NCBI RefSeq assembly: GCF_910592395.1
Contig: NC_088319.1
Span: 12,646,001-12,710,000 of the forward strand
Reading direction: 5' to 3'
DNA: 64,000 bases
DNA from: Lineus longissimus
Taxonomy: Eukaryota > Nemertea > Pilidiophora > Heteronemertea > Lineidae
Shown one piece after another: positions 55,518-64,000 of this stretch. The notes below the pieces were generated by a model, which saw nothing but the letters and a program-made list of their open reading frames with translations, was not told the origin of the DNA and did not search any database. The translations under genes and the position numbers were made by a program. How positions within the stretch are numbered: the first letter of the stretch is position 1; each line of letters begins with the position of its first letter.

Positions 55518-58187
55518 TGATGGGAAGGGCTCCAGATCTCTGACTCCCACCCTAAATATGAACTGATTCATTCTCAGCATATGTCGGTTTTCATTTTTGT
55601 CATTGAGTTTGTTGGAGCCTGCATACATAAATGTAGGCTCTAGGAAAATTCCAAATTGCATGAATTGTAAAGGAACAAGGCCAACCACATCGATCGAAAC
55701 AGTAGACAAGAATTCCTCTGATGTGGTATGCTGTACAACATTTCCTTTTCAATCAGTGTTTACATGTAAACTAAAAATAAATCTCAACACTGGTCCACCA
55801 ATTTCAACTTTAGAGATTGCCAAACTGATAGCTACATACATGTGTTTTCTTGCTGGAACAACCACACCTGAAGCTAGGACCATATCTCTAAAAGAACTTC
55901 AAAGAAATTCCTCTCAGTGTTGCAACCTTGAGGCCAAGACCCCAACATTCTTGGAGGCATGATGGTGCCACGTAGCTGCCACACCAACTCAGCAAATATG
56001 GAACATCTTTCAATCATATCGGCCGAGAAATCGCTCTGTTGCCATCATTGAACCAGCTCTATGACAGCCACGAATAATATTCAAATTCTTTGCCAAGGAA
56101 TGTCATCGTCGTCATCATGACTTGGCCAAGACATGGACCCTTTCCTAATGGAAGGGATCATCGTAGGGATAAAGACAAGATCTGCACTGCCGACCTAAGA
56201 GAATCGAGACACACTAGGGACTACAATCATTTGAAGAACTTGGAAATGCACTGGTATCACTTTTTTGATGAGCGGACAATCAAGAGACAAGATACAAGGT
56301 TTGATTTGATAAAACAGCACCCTGGTGGTAATGGTTGTCTTTCAGCTGTTTGTTGTCGATACAATCTCGGGAACGGAAGGTATGACTACATGTTTTACAT
56401 TCTGGTCCAAACCAAAAGGCACCATTTCCATGAGTTCATCAACATTCCCTCACCAAATATCACAAATTCTGTTGCATGGCAGCCAGGAGGAAACTGGCGG
56501 ATATTGCCCGGTCTGCGGTTCCATAGGTGTATTTATAACTGTTGCTATAGGGTCCTTGAAGGTACAGTTATATTCCTGGCACATGTGTCCACAAACCGGT
56601 CAGGTAAAATGGGAATAGCCATGATGGTTGGCTGAATCACTACATGTACCTGTAAGCAGTGCAGTTGACTAGAGGTAGTATGCATCTGACTTATACCTGC
56701 AGATCTGCTATTAGCACCACTGTTTACCTGCTCAGACGTTTTTCTTATACAGTAGAACCTCTCTACTGCGCAACTATAAAATCGATCATGGTTGGGTAGC
56801 CCTATGGTGGTCAGGAGTGGCCCTCTTTGCCGAAATGGCTTGTATAGCATGGCTTCGTACCGTGCTTTGACTGACAGGCCTACTGATGACATCGGGCAAA
56901 TCTGTAAGTCATCATGACCATGCGCTACTTCGGCAATGAATCTGATCTCGTGAGAATTCAGAGCATCCGCACCTCAAAATGAATCGCTCATCAAAACAAC
57001 AGAACTATTTCCCATCAAATTATCGAGAATTTATTACCCATATTGGGGCAATTAACCGACAAACGGCTAATTGCGTGTCATCATCATTTCGGGTGGAATT
57101 CGTCAGTGTTCTATTTTATACAACTGAGAGCCTAATTTTACCATACATTGTATACTACAAGTTTGGCAACTGGATGAAATGTTGAAACATTTTATATTTG
57201 AGCACTGGGCAGGATTCATCCTCTTTAGAATCTTCATTTCGTCCGAAATTGGACATCTGACCTCGGCCTACATTGACCGTCATTCACTCATTGTCATTGA
57301 CCCATGTTGTCTATTCAGGACACCTATCTACTAGTAGTACTACTAATGAGAATCAAGCAAGTTAGTCTTAGAATTGATTGTAATTGACAGTCAACCGTAC
57401 CAGGAGGGCACTGGCTGCCAGGGCAGCGGTGGCCTGCGTTATATTTATGGCCTACCTTGGCTCCCGTTTTCACCATGCATAAATTGATGGAATTTATTAA
57501 TAAATAGAATGGGCGATTTCGACAAAAATTGTTTGGACGGTGTACCTGGAAAAAAGGGTCACAGTCACAGCTTTTGGAATTTGTCGGAAGTTGGCTTCAG
57601 GATTTCTGTTTTGACGAATTCCGAGTGTACATTTGCCTTTGTCGAAAATCGTTATCGACGTTAAAAGTCTAAATATACTCCTCACACTAACCTAACCAAA
57701 TTTTAAGTGCCTGCAACATGAGTTTATGAATTTGATAATGTTAGGTGATCCGGTGATCCCATCGTATCATGCATAATGTAAACAAGGCCATATACACTAC
57801 AAAATGTACACAACACAGTAGTGCATTCTGCATGCATTTGGACAGTGGACAACCGGGGCAAAACCCCTTGTTCAAAACTGTCATCATTTTGGGTGCCCAC
57901 TTACCATTTAAAACCATTTGTGGCATAAATTCGTATCCGACTTGAACTCAAAATATCAGAAAATCGGTTGAGCAGCCAATAATCCAGGCAGATACTATAT
58001 TTGATGCCAAAATTGCGTCGAAATTGGAAGAAAGTGCAGTAGCCGAGATGTGATAACTTGCCAATTTTGGACCATCTAGTGGCGCCGTGCTGTGTGAGAA
58101 CATAGAACTGCGGTTGTTTCGCTCCCTGAACTTTTCGCTCCCAGTCGTTTCGCTCCCTTGGACTTTTTGTTGGGGGATTGAGCAAGT
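55518..58187. other. Intergenic stretch, no gene recognised
   Basis: Includes an unrecognised 181-codon plus-strand frame (56090-56635) and, at 56750-56773, a fragment reading ACAGTAGAACCTCTCTACTG, like the ends of many invertebrate mariner-type elements. Confidence 0.45.
56090..56635 (+). other. Unrecognised 181-codon open frame
   Basis: An ATG-initiated frame with high His, Arg and Cys content, no recognised domain and no obvious splice sites framing it. Length alone makes it marginally unlikely by chance in this composition. It may be a decayed mobile-element segment. I assign no function. Confidence 0.18.
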
Positions 58188-58312
58188 ACCCCGGAAGCGA
58201 TTTTTTTTCCTGAACCTTTCGGGCAGTACAGTGTACATTTGTACACAGGTTCTCAGCCAATCAGAATCCGATAAATCTGAAGAAAGCACCACATTGTCTA
58301 GTGAAGTGCGTT

Positions 58313-58893
58313 AAAAGATAAGATAAGATAAGATAAACTTTATTTTTCATCGGTATGGGAATACATAAAAAACGTGAGCTGTGGTGGGCTCTTCAACCGA
58401 TATCTAACATGATTAAAATAACAAAAGAATAAATAATACAGAGTTATCACAAGATTAATTTACAAATAGTAAAACAATAGCCCTACAGGGTTATGTCTCT
58501 AAAAGGCAATAGTACAAACACAGTTTAAAAAGCACACATAGCACATTTACATTTATCACCCTTCCAAGTTAATAAAAGTTTACGAAAAATGGTAAAATTA
58601 TTGGCCTCACGGATATGGTTTGGCAGGTCATTCCAAATCCGTGAGGCTTCATAAATAAAACTATTTTTACCATATGATATACTGTTAAAATGATTGATCT
58701 GCACATTATTACTACGAAGGTTGTGCGAGATTTCTTTTTCTTTTATGAGGTTCAACAAGTAGGAGGGTCTTTGTTTTTCTAGGATTTTGTACACTTCTTC
58801 AGCAATAGTTCTCTGTCTGCGTAGATGTAGGGAGACCGAAGCGTCCTCTGCGAGAAGTGACTCGTATGAGCTAGTATGATCTTTATACACAAG
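58313..58893 (-). mobile_element. 5'-truncated LINE with reverse-transcriptase tail
   Basis: The minus strand encodes a 121-codon open segment (58525-58890) matching the C-terminal tail of CR1/L2-like LINE polyproteins: LHLRRQRTIAEEVYKILEKQ, then NLRSNN, then SYGKNSFIYEASRIWNDLPN. After the stop, a short 3' UTR ends in AATAAAG and four tandem ATCTT units, a typical LINE tail. Borders are set by comparison with the uninterrupted arm (60455-60475). TTAAAA and TTGAAAA flank it and may be an imperfect target-site duplication. The polymerase core is absent. Confidence 0.88.
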
Positions 58894-59149
58894 TTGAAAA
58901 CAATCAGTCTTGAACTTGAACAGCAGGGATGGCTATTCTACTTGTGTCATTTGAACCCATTTTGCTTGTATAGTTTTGTTTGTATTTTATACTGTGTAGT
59001 AGAACTTGAAATTATATCAATAGACATTTCTGTAAAATGATGCTTCAAATAACGCTGTTGTCAGCATACAGTATCAAAATATACTGGAGGAAGACCATAC
59101 ACATGAGGCAGTATCGAAAGACAAGTCTCATTGCAGAGAAGCATATTCG

Positions 59150-59415
59150 TAATTCGTAATTCGTAATGTAACCAGTCCCTTAAAACCAAGAATGTCATTG
59201 TTATTTTAAAATTTAAAATTTTAGGTTTTAAAATTTTAAAATTTTAAAATTTTTTAAAAGTATCCATTTTGCATTATGTTCTACTTCATGTATTTGTCTG
59301 CACAATAGTGTAGTTTTCGCACCTGTACAAGTTTATTTGACTTCGCCTATTCATTATGTATCATTACATGATTTACGGTAAATAAACTTATTTTGAATTT
59401 GAATTTGAAAATTAA
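59150..59415 (+). mobile_element. Second LINE-like 3' fragment
   Basis: 266 bp present in the left palindrome arm but absent at the matching point of the right arm (60163-60172). Its 3' end, AATAAACTTATTTTGAATT followed by TTTGAA repeats, is typical of LINE 3' termini on the plus strand. The 5' part contains three ATTCGTA repeats at the junction and a TTTTAAAA-rich tract (59205-59265). No coding part remains. Confidence 0.6.
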
Positions 59416-59620
59416 TGGAGGAAGACCATTCACGTGAGACAATGATATCTGAAGGACTATCCCTTGGATCTTGGAGATGGGCTATTGTTATTGTCCTTTC
59501 TGTAGGTAGGCCTATGTTGCAGACAGCATAACTCAAATATCTAAAATCTAAATAACAAGGGAAAAGAAACGCATTATAAAAATAAAATATGAAGTAAAAA
59601 AGAAAAAGAAAAATGTTGTC

Positions 59621-59700
59621 CACAACCGGATTAGAACTCGCGATCGAACATCGTATTCTGCCATTTCTGACGAGCGCTCTACTACACATGCTTCCCAAAA
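59621..59700 (-). repeat. tRNA-like pol III promoter segment
   Basis: On the minus strand, GTGTAGTAGAGCGCTCGTC resembles a tRNA A box and D arm. Downstream, GAGTTCTAATCC resembles a B box (consensus GGTTCGANTCC). The T arm does not pair well, so this is a SINE head or tRNA remnant and not a functional tRNA. It sits in the loop of the palindrome. Confidence 0.45.
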
Positions 59701-60689
59701 TTGGTGGCTTGTATTGGAACTAACCTTTTCCCCCTTTTCCGTCATCAAAGGCATTGAAGTGTGTTGGTCAACCATGACTATCTCCTTTGTCCCCACACCA
59801 TAAGGCCTAGTTTCCCCTTATGACATCACTATTTCGGACACTCAGCGCCTCATTTCTGGAAAGGTGTATACCCTAATGTTTCTGAGACGTCTGACGTCAT
59901 GTATTTGTCGAAATCTGATTGGCTGAAAGTCCTTGTACAAATGTACAATGTACTGCCCGAAAGGTTCAGGAAAAAAAATTAATGCTTTTCTTTTCCCTTG
60001 TTATTTAGATTTTAGATATTTGTGTTATGCTTTCTGCAACATCGGCCTACCTACAGAAAGGACAATAACAATAGCCCATCTCCAAGATCCAAGGGATAGT
60101 CCTTCAGATATCATATTGAGTGTGAATATACAATGAGACTTGTCTCATGTGAATGGTCTTCCTCCAGTGCGAATATGTTTCTCTGCAATGAGACTTGTCT
60201 TTCGATACTGCCTCATGTGTATGGTCTTCCTCCAGTATATTTCGATACTGTATGCTGAGAACAGCGTTATTTGAAGCATAATTTTACAGAAATATCTATT
60301 GTTATAAGTTCTACTACACAGTATAAAATACAAACAAAACTATACAAGCAAAATGGGTTCAAATGACACAAGTAGAATAGCCATTCCTGCTGCTTTGCAT
60401 ACAGTAGTCAAAATTTATCATTTCGTGCAATGTGTTTTTTCAAGACTGATTGTTTTCAACGCACTTCACTAGACAATGTGGTGCTTTCTTCAGATTTATC
60501 GGATTCTGATTGGCTGAGAACCTGTGTACAAATGTACACTGTACTGCCCGAAAGGTTCAGGAAAAAGAATTCGCCCCCGGGAAAGTACAAATGGGAGAGT
60601 AGATGTGATCCGGGGCAAGTCTGTTCTCTTATACCAAGCCCTGATTAGCCCTATTTCAGTATTTGCCTCAAAATCTCACGAGTCCACAT

Positions 60690-61380
60690 TTAATGGTTCA
60701 TCTCTGGTATGAACCCCTCCCTCAGATGACCACAATCACAAAAAGTCCCCACTAAATGGTTTATCTCCAGTACCTGATTCCCCGAATCCCCTGATTTCCT
60801 CAGGATATCTCCAGTATGAATCCCTCCCTAAAGATAACCACAATCAAAAGTATCCATACTGAATTGTTTATCTCCAGTATGAATCCCTCCCTCAGATAAC
60901 CACAACCAGAAGTCGCCATACTGAATGGTTTATCTCCAGTATGAATCCCTCCCTCAGATAACCACCGAGTGTCCATACTGAATGGTTTATCTCAAGTATG
61001 AATCCCTCCCTCAGATAACCACAGCCAAAAGTGTCCACACTGAATGGTTTATCTCCAGTATGAATCCCTCCCTCAGATAACCACCGAGTGTCCATACTGA
61101 ATGGTTTTTCTCAAGTATGAATCCCTCCCTCAGATAAACACAGCCAAAAGTGTCCATATGCATACTGAATGGTTTATCTCAAGTATGAATCCCTCCCTCA
61201 GATAACCACAGCTAAAAGTTTCCTTACTGAATGGTTTATCTCCAGTGTGAATCCCTCTCTCGGATGACCACAATCACGAAAGTTCCCACTAAATGGTTTC
61301 TCTCCAGTATGAATCCCTCCCTAAGATAACCACAACCAAAAGTGTCCATACTGAATGTTTTATCTCCAGTATGAATCCCT
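60690..61380 (-). repeat. 62-bp minisatellite with zinc-finger-linker-like units
   Basis: Twelve units, mostly 62 bp apart (a few at 45, 57, 63 and 68). On the minus strand a typical unit reads ATTCATACTGGAGAGAAACC and then ATT, translating as IHTGEKPF in the best unit (near 61300) and IHTGDKPF in others. That is the inter-finger linker of C2H2 zinc fingers in both protein and usual codons. A Cys-Gly follows 6-7 residues later, but the first zinc Cys and the His pair are missing. Sixty-two is not a multiple of 3, so the array cannot encode one continuous protein. It probably derives from a zinc-finger gene. It ends abruptly at 61380, beside the sigma-1 receptor 5' region. Confidence 0.75.
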
Positions 61381-61430
61381 GTAGCGACGAAATCAGCGCC
61401 TCTCGTGTCAAGATTGAAAGATCACCCAAG

Positions 61431-61438
61431 TGACGTCA
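61431..61438 (+). promoter_or_regulatory. CRE-like TGACGTCA upstream of SIGMAR1
   Basis: A perfect palindromic TGACGTCA, the consensus CREB/ATF site, 79 bases before the start codon and within the only unique sequence between the minisatellite and the gene. No TATA box is evident. Function is inferred from position alone. Confidence 0.45.
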
Positions 61439-61516
61439 TGCAGAGTAAACCTCCCTCATTCAGTTTTTCCAGGAATGGTACAAATCGCAAATAACAACTA
61501 AAAATCGCAGCCAAAA

Positions 61517-61646
61517 ATGCTTCGTACGGTGTTTAAACTTGCTTTTTATGGGGCCATACTTTGTTTGCTTATTCATAGTTGGTTAACCTACAAAGATTAC
61601 CTCTTCGATCAGGATGAAATTCATGCAATGGCCAAGAAATATGTTG
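61517..61646 (+). CDS. SIGMAR1: SIGMAR1 exon 1
   Basis: Start codon to the donor GTAAGA, residues 1-43 plus one base of Gly44. It encodes the membrane segment ([18 protein letters not shown]) and [13 protein letters not shown], equal to REEIAQLARQYA in human. The Arg pair of the human N-terminus is not present (MLRTVFK). Confidence 0.96.
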
Positions 61647-63130
61647 GTAAGACAAGGGGATACACTGTTTCAGATGTCATGTGACATGTACAGTACACTG
61701 TTAAAGGGGGACTATAGGCAGGAGCAGAGAGGCTAATTTTGGCCATCTTCAATTATGAAATATTTGTCTTTTTGCACTCCCTATGTTATGAACGCCATTC
61801 ATGTATTATGTGTACCCATATTCCAGCCTGAGACCTGGGGGTTGGTTAATGCACAAGCTATAGTAAGTGTTTCTTCCTGGTGAGACGGATGACTGCTCAG
61901 CGCAAACCAACTTTTTCGGAATTGTCTATGAGTCTTGTGCAAGGGGAGGAGCATATGAATGACTGACTCTGGTAATCGAGGATGGCAAAAAGCTAACAAT
62001 ACCCTCCTAACAATAATAACCCCCGACAGTAATTAAATCGCTATTCTTCCAGGCAAAGACCCAGCAGTCGCTTACAAACTAATCCTGAAAGAGCTGCGAC
62101 AGAAGTTCCCCGGTCACATCCTGCCCAACAGTGACCTTCAGTGGATCTTCGTCAATGCTGGTGGATGGATGGGCAGCATGTGTTTGCTGCATGCCTCGCT
62201 CACAGAATATGTCCTGTTCTTCGGGACGGCGGTGGATACCAGTGGACACTCAGGTTTGTGTTGCCAAAAATACTGAGTTCATTTGCCAAGGTAACTTTCC
62301 GATTCGGATTAGCCAACCATGCCCTGAAATTACCCGCCGTTGAAATGCAGCTATGTAAATTATAAGTTAGTACGAAGCAGCAGTTCCTTGGAAGGAATCG
62401 AGATGTCCTCTGGTAATGTGAGGACCAGACCTTTTTGTGATTTTTGACATATCTGATAATATTGAAAAAAGAAACAGTTTTCAGTTGTTATTTTCAGGTC
62501 GTTATTGGGCAAATATATCTGATACAGTCCTGACAGGGGAATTTCGCCAGTGGAAGGAGGGTGAAATAAAAAGCACCGTTCATAAACCGGGTATGTTCAA
62601 TATTTGTTAGGAAGTGATCATAACCTTGCCATATGGGAGAAATGAAAAGTCGTCGACAAATCCATCCCGGTTTTGAGTGCCAGAGATGACGTTTGACTTC
62701 CTAGAAATTTGTAGGAATGCTAGATTTCTCATCTGCTTTGAACTCTAGTGGTAGATGTCAATGAAATTTCCCTTTCCATGCATGAAGACAACCTGGGATA
62801 CGAACTGGTCCATCTCGATGTAAAAGTTTCTCTTTGTGCTTTTAGATGCTGGTATGAGCCATTCTCAATTCAACTCCCGTCTTTTCAGGTGATACCATCG
62901 TCCACGTCTGGGGTGAAGCTACTGCTGTCCAGTTTTCTGCCGGGACCTGGTTTTTCGAATACGGTCGAGGATTCATTCCGTCCACGATGGGTTTCGCTCT
63001 CGCGGACACTCTCTTCTCCACGCAGGATTTTGTTACGATGTATTATACATTTAGAATATACACAAAGGGCATTTTACAAGAACTCTCTCACAATGTTTTT
63101 GAATATATAGACTTTATGAAGGGTAGCTAA
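61517..63130 (+). CDS. SIGMAR1: Sigma-1 receptor (4 exons, 221 residues)
   Basis: ER-membrane sigma-1 receptor of the ERG2 family. In animals it is a ligand-regulated chaperone at ER-mitochondria contacts and has no sterol isomerase activity. Four exons with GT-AG borders: 61517-61646, 62053-62253, 62498-62590 and 62889-63130. The product has 221 residues (223 in human), with an N-terminal membrane segment at about 8-24, the family signature [31 protein letters not shown], and [20 protein letters not shown]. Asp119 and Glu165 match human Asp126 and Glu172 of the ligand pocket with a constant offset of 7. The ATG lies at the family start. It looks intact and is divergent from the kinase gene. 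Confidence 0.97.
62053..62253 (+). CDS. SIGMAR1: SIGMAR1 exon 2
   Basis: Acceptor TTCTTCCAG, donor GTTTGT, residues 44-110. It includes [20 protein letters not shown] and [15 protein letters not shown], the most conserved block of the family. Confidence 0.97.
62498..62590 (+). CDS. SIGMAR1: SIGMAR1 exon 3
   Basis: Acceptor TTATTTTCAG, donor GTATGT, residues 111-141. It encodes [19 protein letters not shown]. Asp119 corresponds to the ligand-site Asp126 of human. Confidence 0.96.
62889..63130 (+). CDS. SIGMAR1: SIGMAR1 exon 4 and stop
   Basis: Acceptor GTCTTTTCAG, residues 142-221, stop TAA at 63128-63130. It includes [20 protein letters not shown] with Glu165 (human Glu172) and the two C-terminal helices. 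The last residues (EYIDFMKGS) differ in sequence from vertebrates. Confidence 0.96.
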
Positions 63131-63288
63131 GTTATTGACATGATTTTAGAATATTTTTGATTTTTTATAATTTAAGTGAAATTTACAAGCTGTTGATGCA
63201 GAGCTATTTTTGACTTTGTTAAATGTATAATCTTATCAGAGGGGTGTTTTTTCTCTATCGCTCATCATTTCCACCGTGTGTCATTTCT

Positions 63289-63294
63289 AATAAA
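63289..63294 (+). terminator. Poly(A) signal of SIGMAR1
   Basis: Canonical AATAAA, 159 bases after the stop codon, at a typical distance for the end of a short 3' UTR. Confidence 0.7.
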
Positions 63295-63717
63295 GAAATT
63301 ATCCAGCAAATTTAGATTCATGTTTTGCGCTTTGTTTTTTGATTGAGATGCTGGCATTGGTGTTGGCACAACTAACTCCTCTTATTGTGTTCGAGTAGCT
63401 GCGTTTTTGGTCTTTTACTACTGAGGTGGCAGTCCTTGGTTGTCTGGTCAAGTATGGATGTAATCGGAGGTGTACATGTTGATTTGAATGTGCCACCAAG
63501 GACTGCTGCGGTGAAATTGAGATGAGGACAAGGCACAATTTGAAATTCAAGTCGCAGCTTGTACCTAAAAAAGCAAAGTTGTGACAAGGACAAGTGGACT
63601 GATTGTTCAGCTTGGCCCGTCCTGTCTCTACGAGAGTGGATCAGAGCCTATTTCAATGGGCTGATCCTGTTCCTTTTAGATTATTGCTAACACACTCACG
63701 TGCTGAAAAATAGTAAT
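63295..63717. other. Intergenic stretch, no gene seen
   Basis: Only a short inverted repeat stands out: GGCAGTCCTTGGT near 63428 and ACCAAGGACTGC near 63493, separated by about 52 bases. No gene is recognised. Confidence 0.5.
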
Positions 63718-64000
63718 TCAAGCAAGGCAGGGAGGCCCAGGGAGTCCACCAACAGATAGCATCTGTCTATCTATGTTTCTATTTGTTTCGTAGCCATGCT
63801 GCCTTTGGGGCGACCCTGTACAGTTGACTACATGGCACCGTATTTGACGTCTATCCTCTGCGAGGCGGATGAGCGCTTCGGTCCCTTTTCCCGTCCATTC
63901 CTTTACGTTGTCCATCACAATCTTATTTGGTCGACAGCGTCTTCGGTTGCCTTCTACTGTGCCCCTCAGGATGATATTTGCTAGGGTTCCCTTGGCTCTA
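63718..64000 (-). mobile_element. LINE-type reverse-transcriptase C-terminal fragment, cut by window edge
   Basis: The minus strand is open from the window end to a stop at 63718 and encodes GTVEGNRRRCRPNKIVMDNV, then KEWTG, then IRLAEDRRQIR. The pattern (basic) GRP-like, I-x-x-(D/N)-(N/I)-KEWTG, (A)-(x)-DR is the familiar end of endonuclease/reverse-transcriptase polyproteins of invertebrate non-LTR elements. Everything upstream lies outside the window, so whether the element is complete cannot be said. Confidence 0.75.

Larger units (their letters stand above)
58205..60567. repeat. Large interrupted palindrome
   Basis: The right arm (59990-60567) is matched in reverse complement by a left arm split into three blocks: 58205-58312, 58894-59149 and 59416-59573. 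The gaps in the left arm are two LINE-like insertions listed separately. The central loop is 59574-59989. The motif GTACTGCCCGAAAGGTTCAG occurs at the outer end of the right arm, again in the loop near 59951, and inverted at the outer end of the left arm. The right arm has about 40 extra bases near 60395-60440. No coding sequence belongs to the palindrome itself. Confidence 0.88.

Noticed and set aside
59621-59700. Functional tRNA gene
   Set aside because: A and B boxes are recognisable, but the T stem and acceptor stem do not pair, so it is listed only as a tRNA-like remnant.
60892-61095. Minus-strand 67-codon frame with repeated YLREGFILEINHSVW
   Set aside because: Produced by the 62-bp and 57-bp repeat units. 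It is not a continuous zinc-finger protein because the frame shifts between units and the zinc ligands are missing.
1-64000. CRISPR arrays, operons, phage or bacterial defence systems
   Set aside because: The direct repeats found have no unique spacers of constant length and there are no associated genes. The two real genes have introns and are animal families.

Overview
This is nuclear DNA from an animal, almost certainly an invertebrate. It holds two genes split by GT-AG introns, with only about 5.4 kb of coding sequence in 64 kb, and a dense load of small foldback elements, SINE-like and LINE-like fragments and minisatellites. I cannot name the species. Gene content and repeat style fit a marine bilaterian such as a mollusc, brachiopod, annelid or lower deuterostome, but nothing seen here decides between them. 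There is no sign of prokaryotic operons, CRISPR arrays or phage genes.

Gene 1 lies on the minus strand from 36930 down to 8304. It encodes an ACK/TNK2-family non-receptor tyrosine kinase, the Cdc42-associated kinase. I rebuilt 15 coding exons with continuous phase, giving about 1361 residues: SAM-like domain, tyrosine kinase, SH3, CRIB, a long disordered proline- and serine-rich tail, and a C-terminal UBA region. All kinase signature residues are present and no frame break is needed. The first coding exon has a splice acceptor upstream of the ATG, so at least one more 5' exon lies at higher coordinates and was not identified.

Gene 2 lies on the plus strand from 61517 to 63130. It encodes a complete sigma-1 receptor (SIGMAR1/ERG2 family) of 221 residues in 4 exons, with both acidic ligand-site residues conserved, a CRE-like TGACGTCA 79 bases upstream of the ATG, and a polyadenylation signal at 63289. 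The two genes are divergent, about 24.5 kb apart.

Layout: 1302-5015 is an array of about 35 copies of a 107-bp repeat. 8304-36930 is the kinase gene, whose introns hold several foldback elements (15787-16032, 19199-19662, 23224-23430, 24845-25065) and a 23-bp minisatellite (28511-28648). 36961-60690 is gene-poor and rich in mobile DNA: a SINE-like unit at 41.7 kb, a 922-bp element with 82-bp subterminal repeats at 45.1-46.0 kb, a large foldback at 54.7-55.5 kb, and a palindrome at 58.2-60.6 kb whose left arm carries two LINE-like insertions that the right arm lacks. 60690-61380 is a 62-bp repeat array whose minus strand resembles the linker of C2H2 zinc fingers, and it abuts the sigma-1 receptor 5' region. 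The window ends inside a minus-strand LINE reverse-transcriptase tail (63718-64000).

I see no new multi-gene system. The most informative structures are the filled/empty palindrome, the paired foldback elements with 4-bp flanking repeats, and the two repeat arrays.
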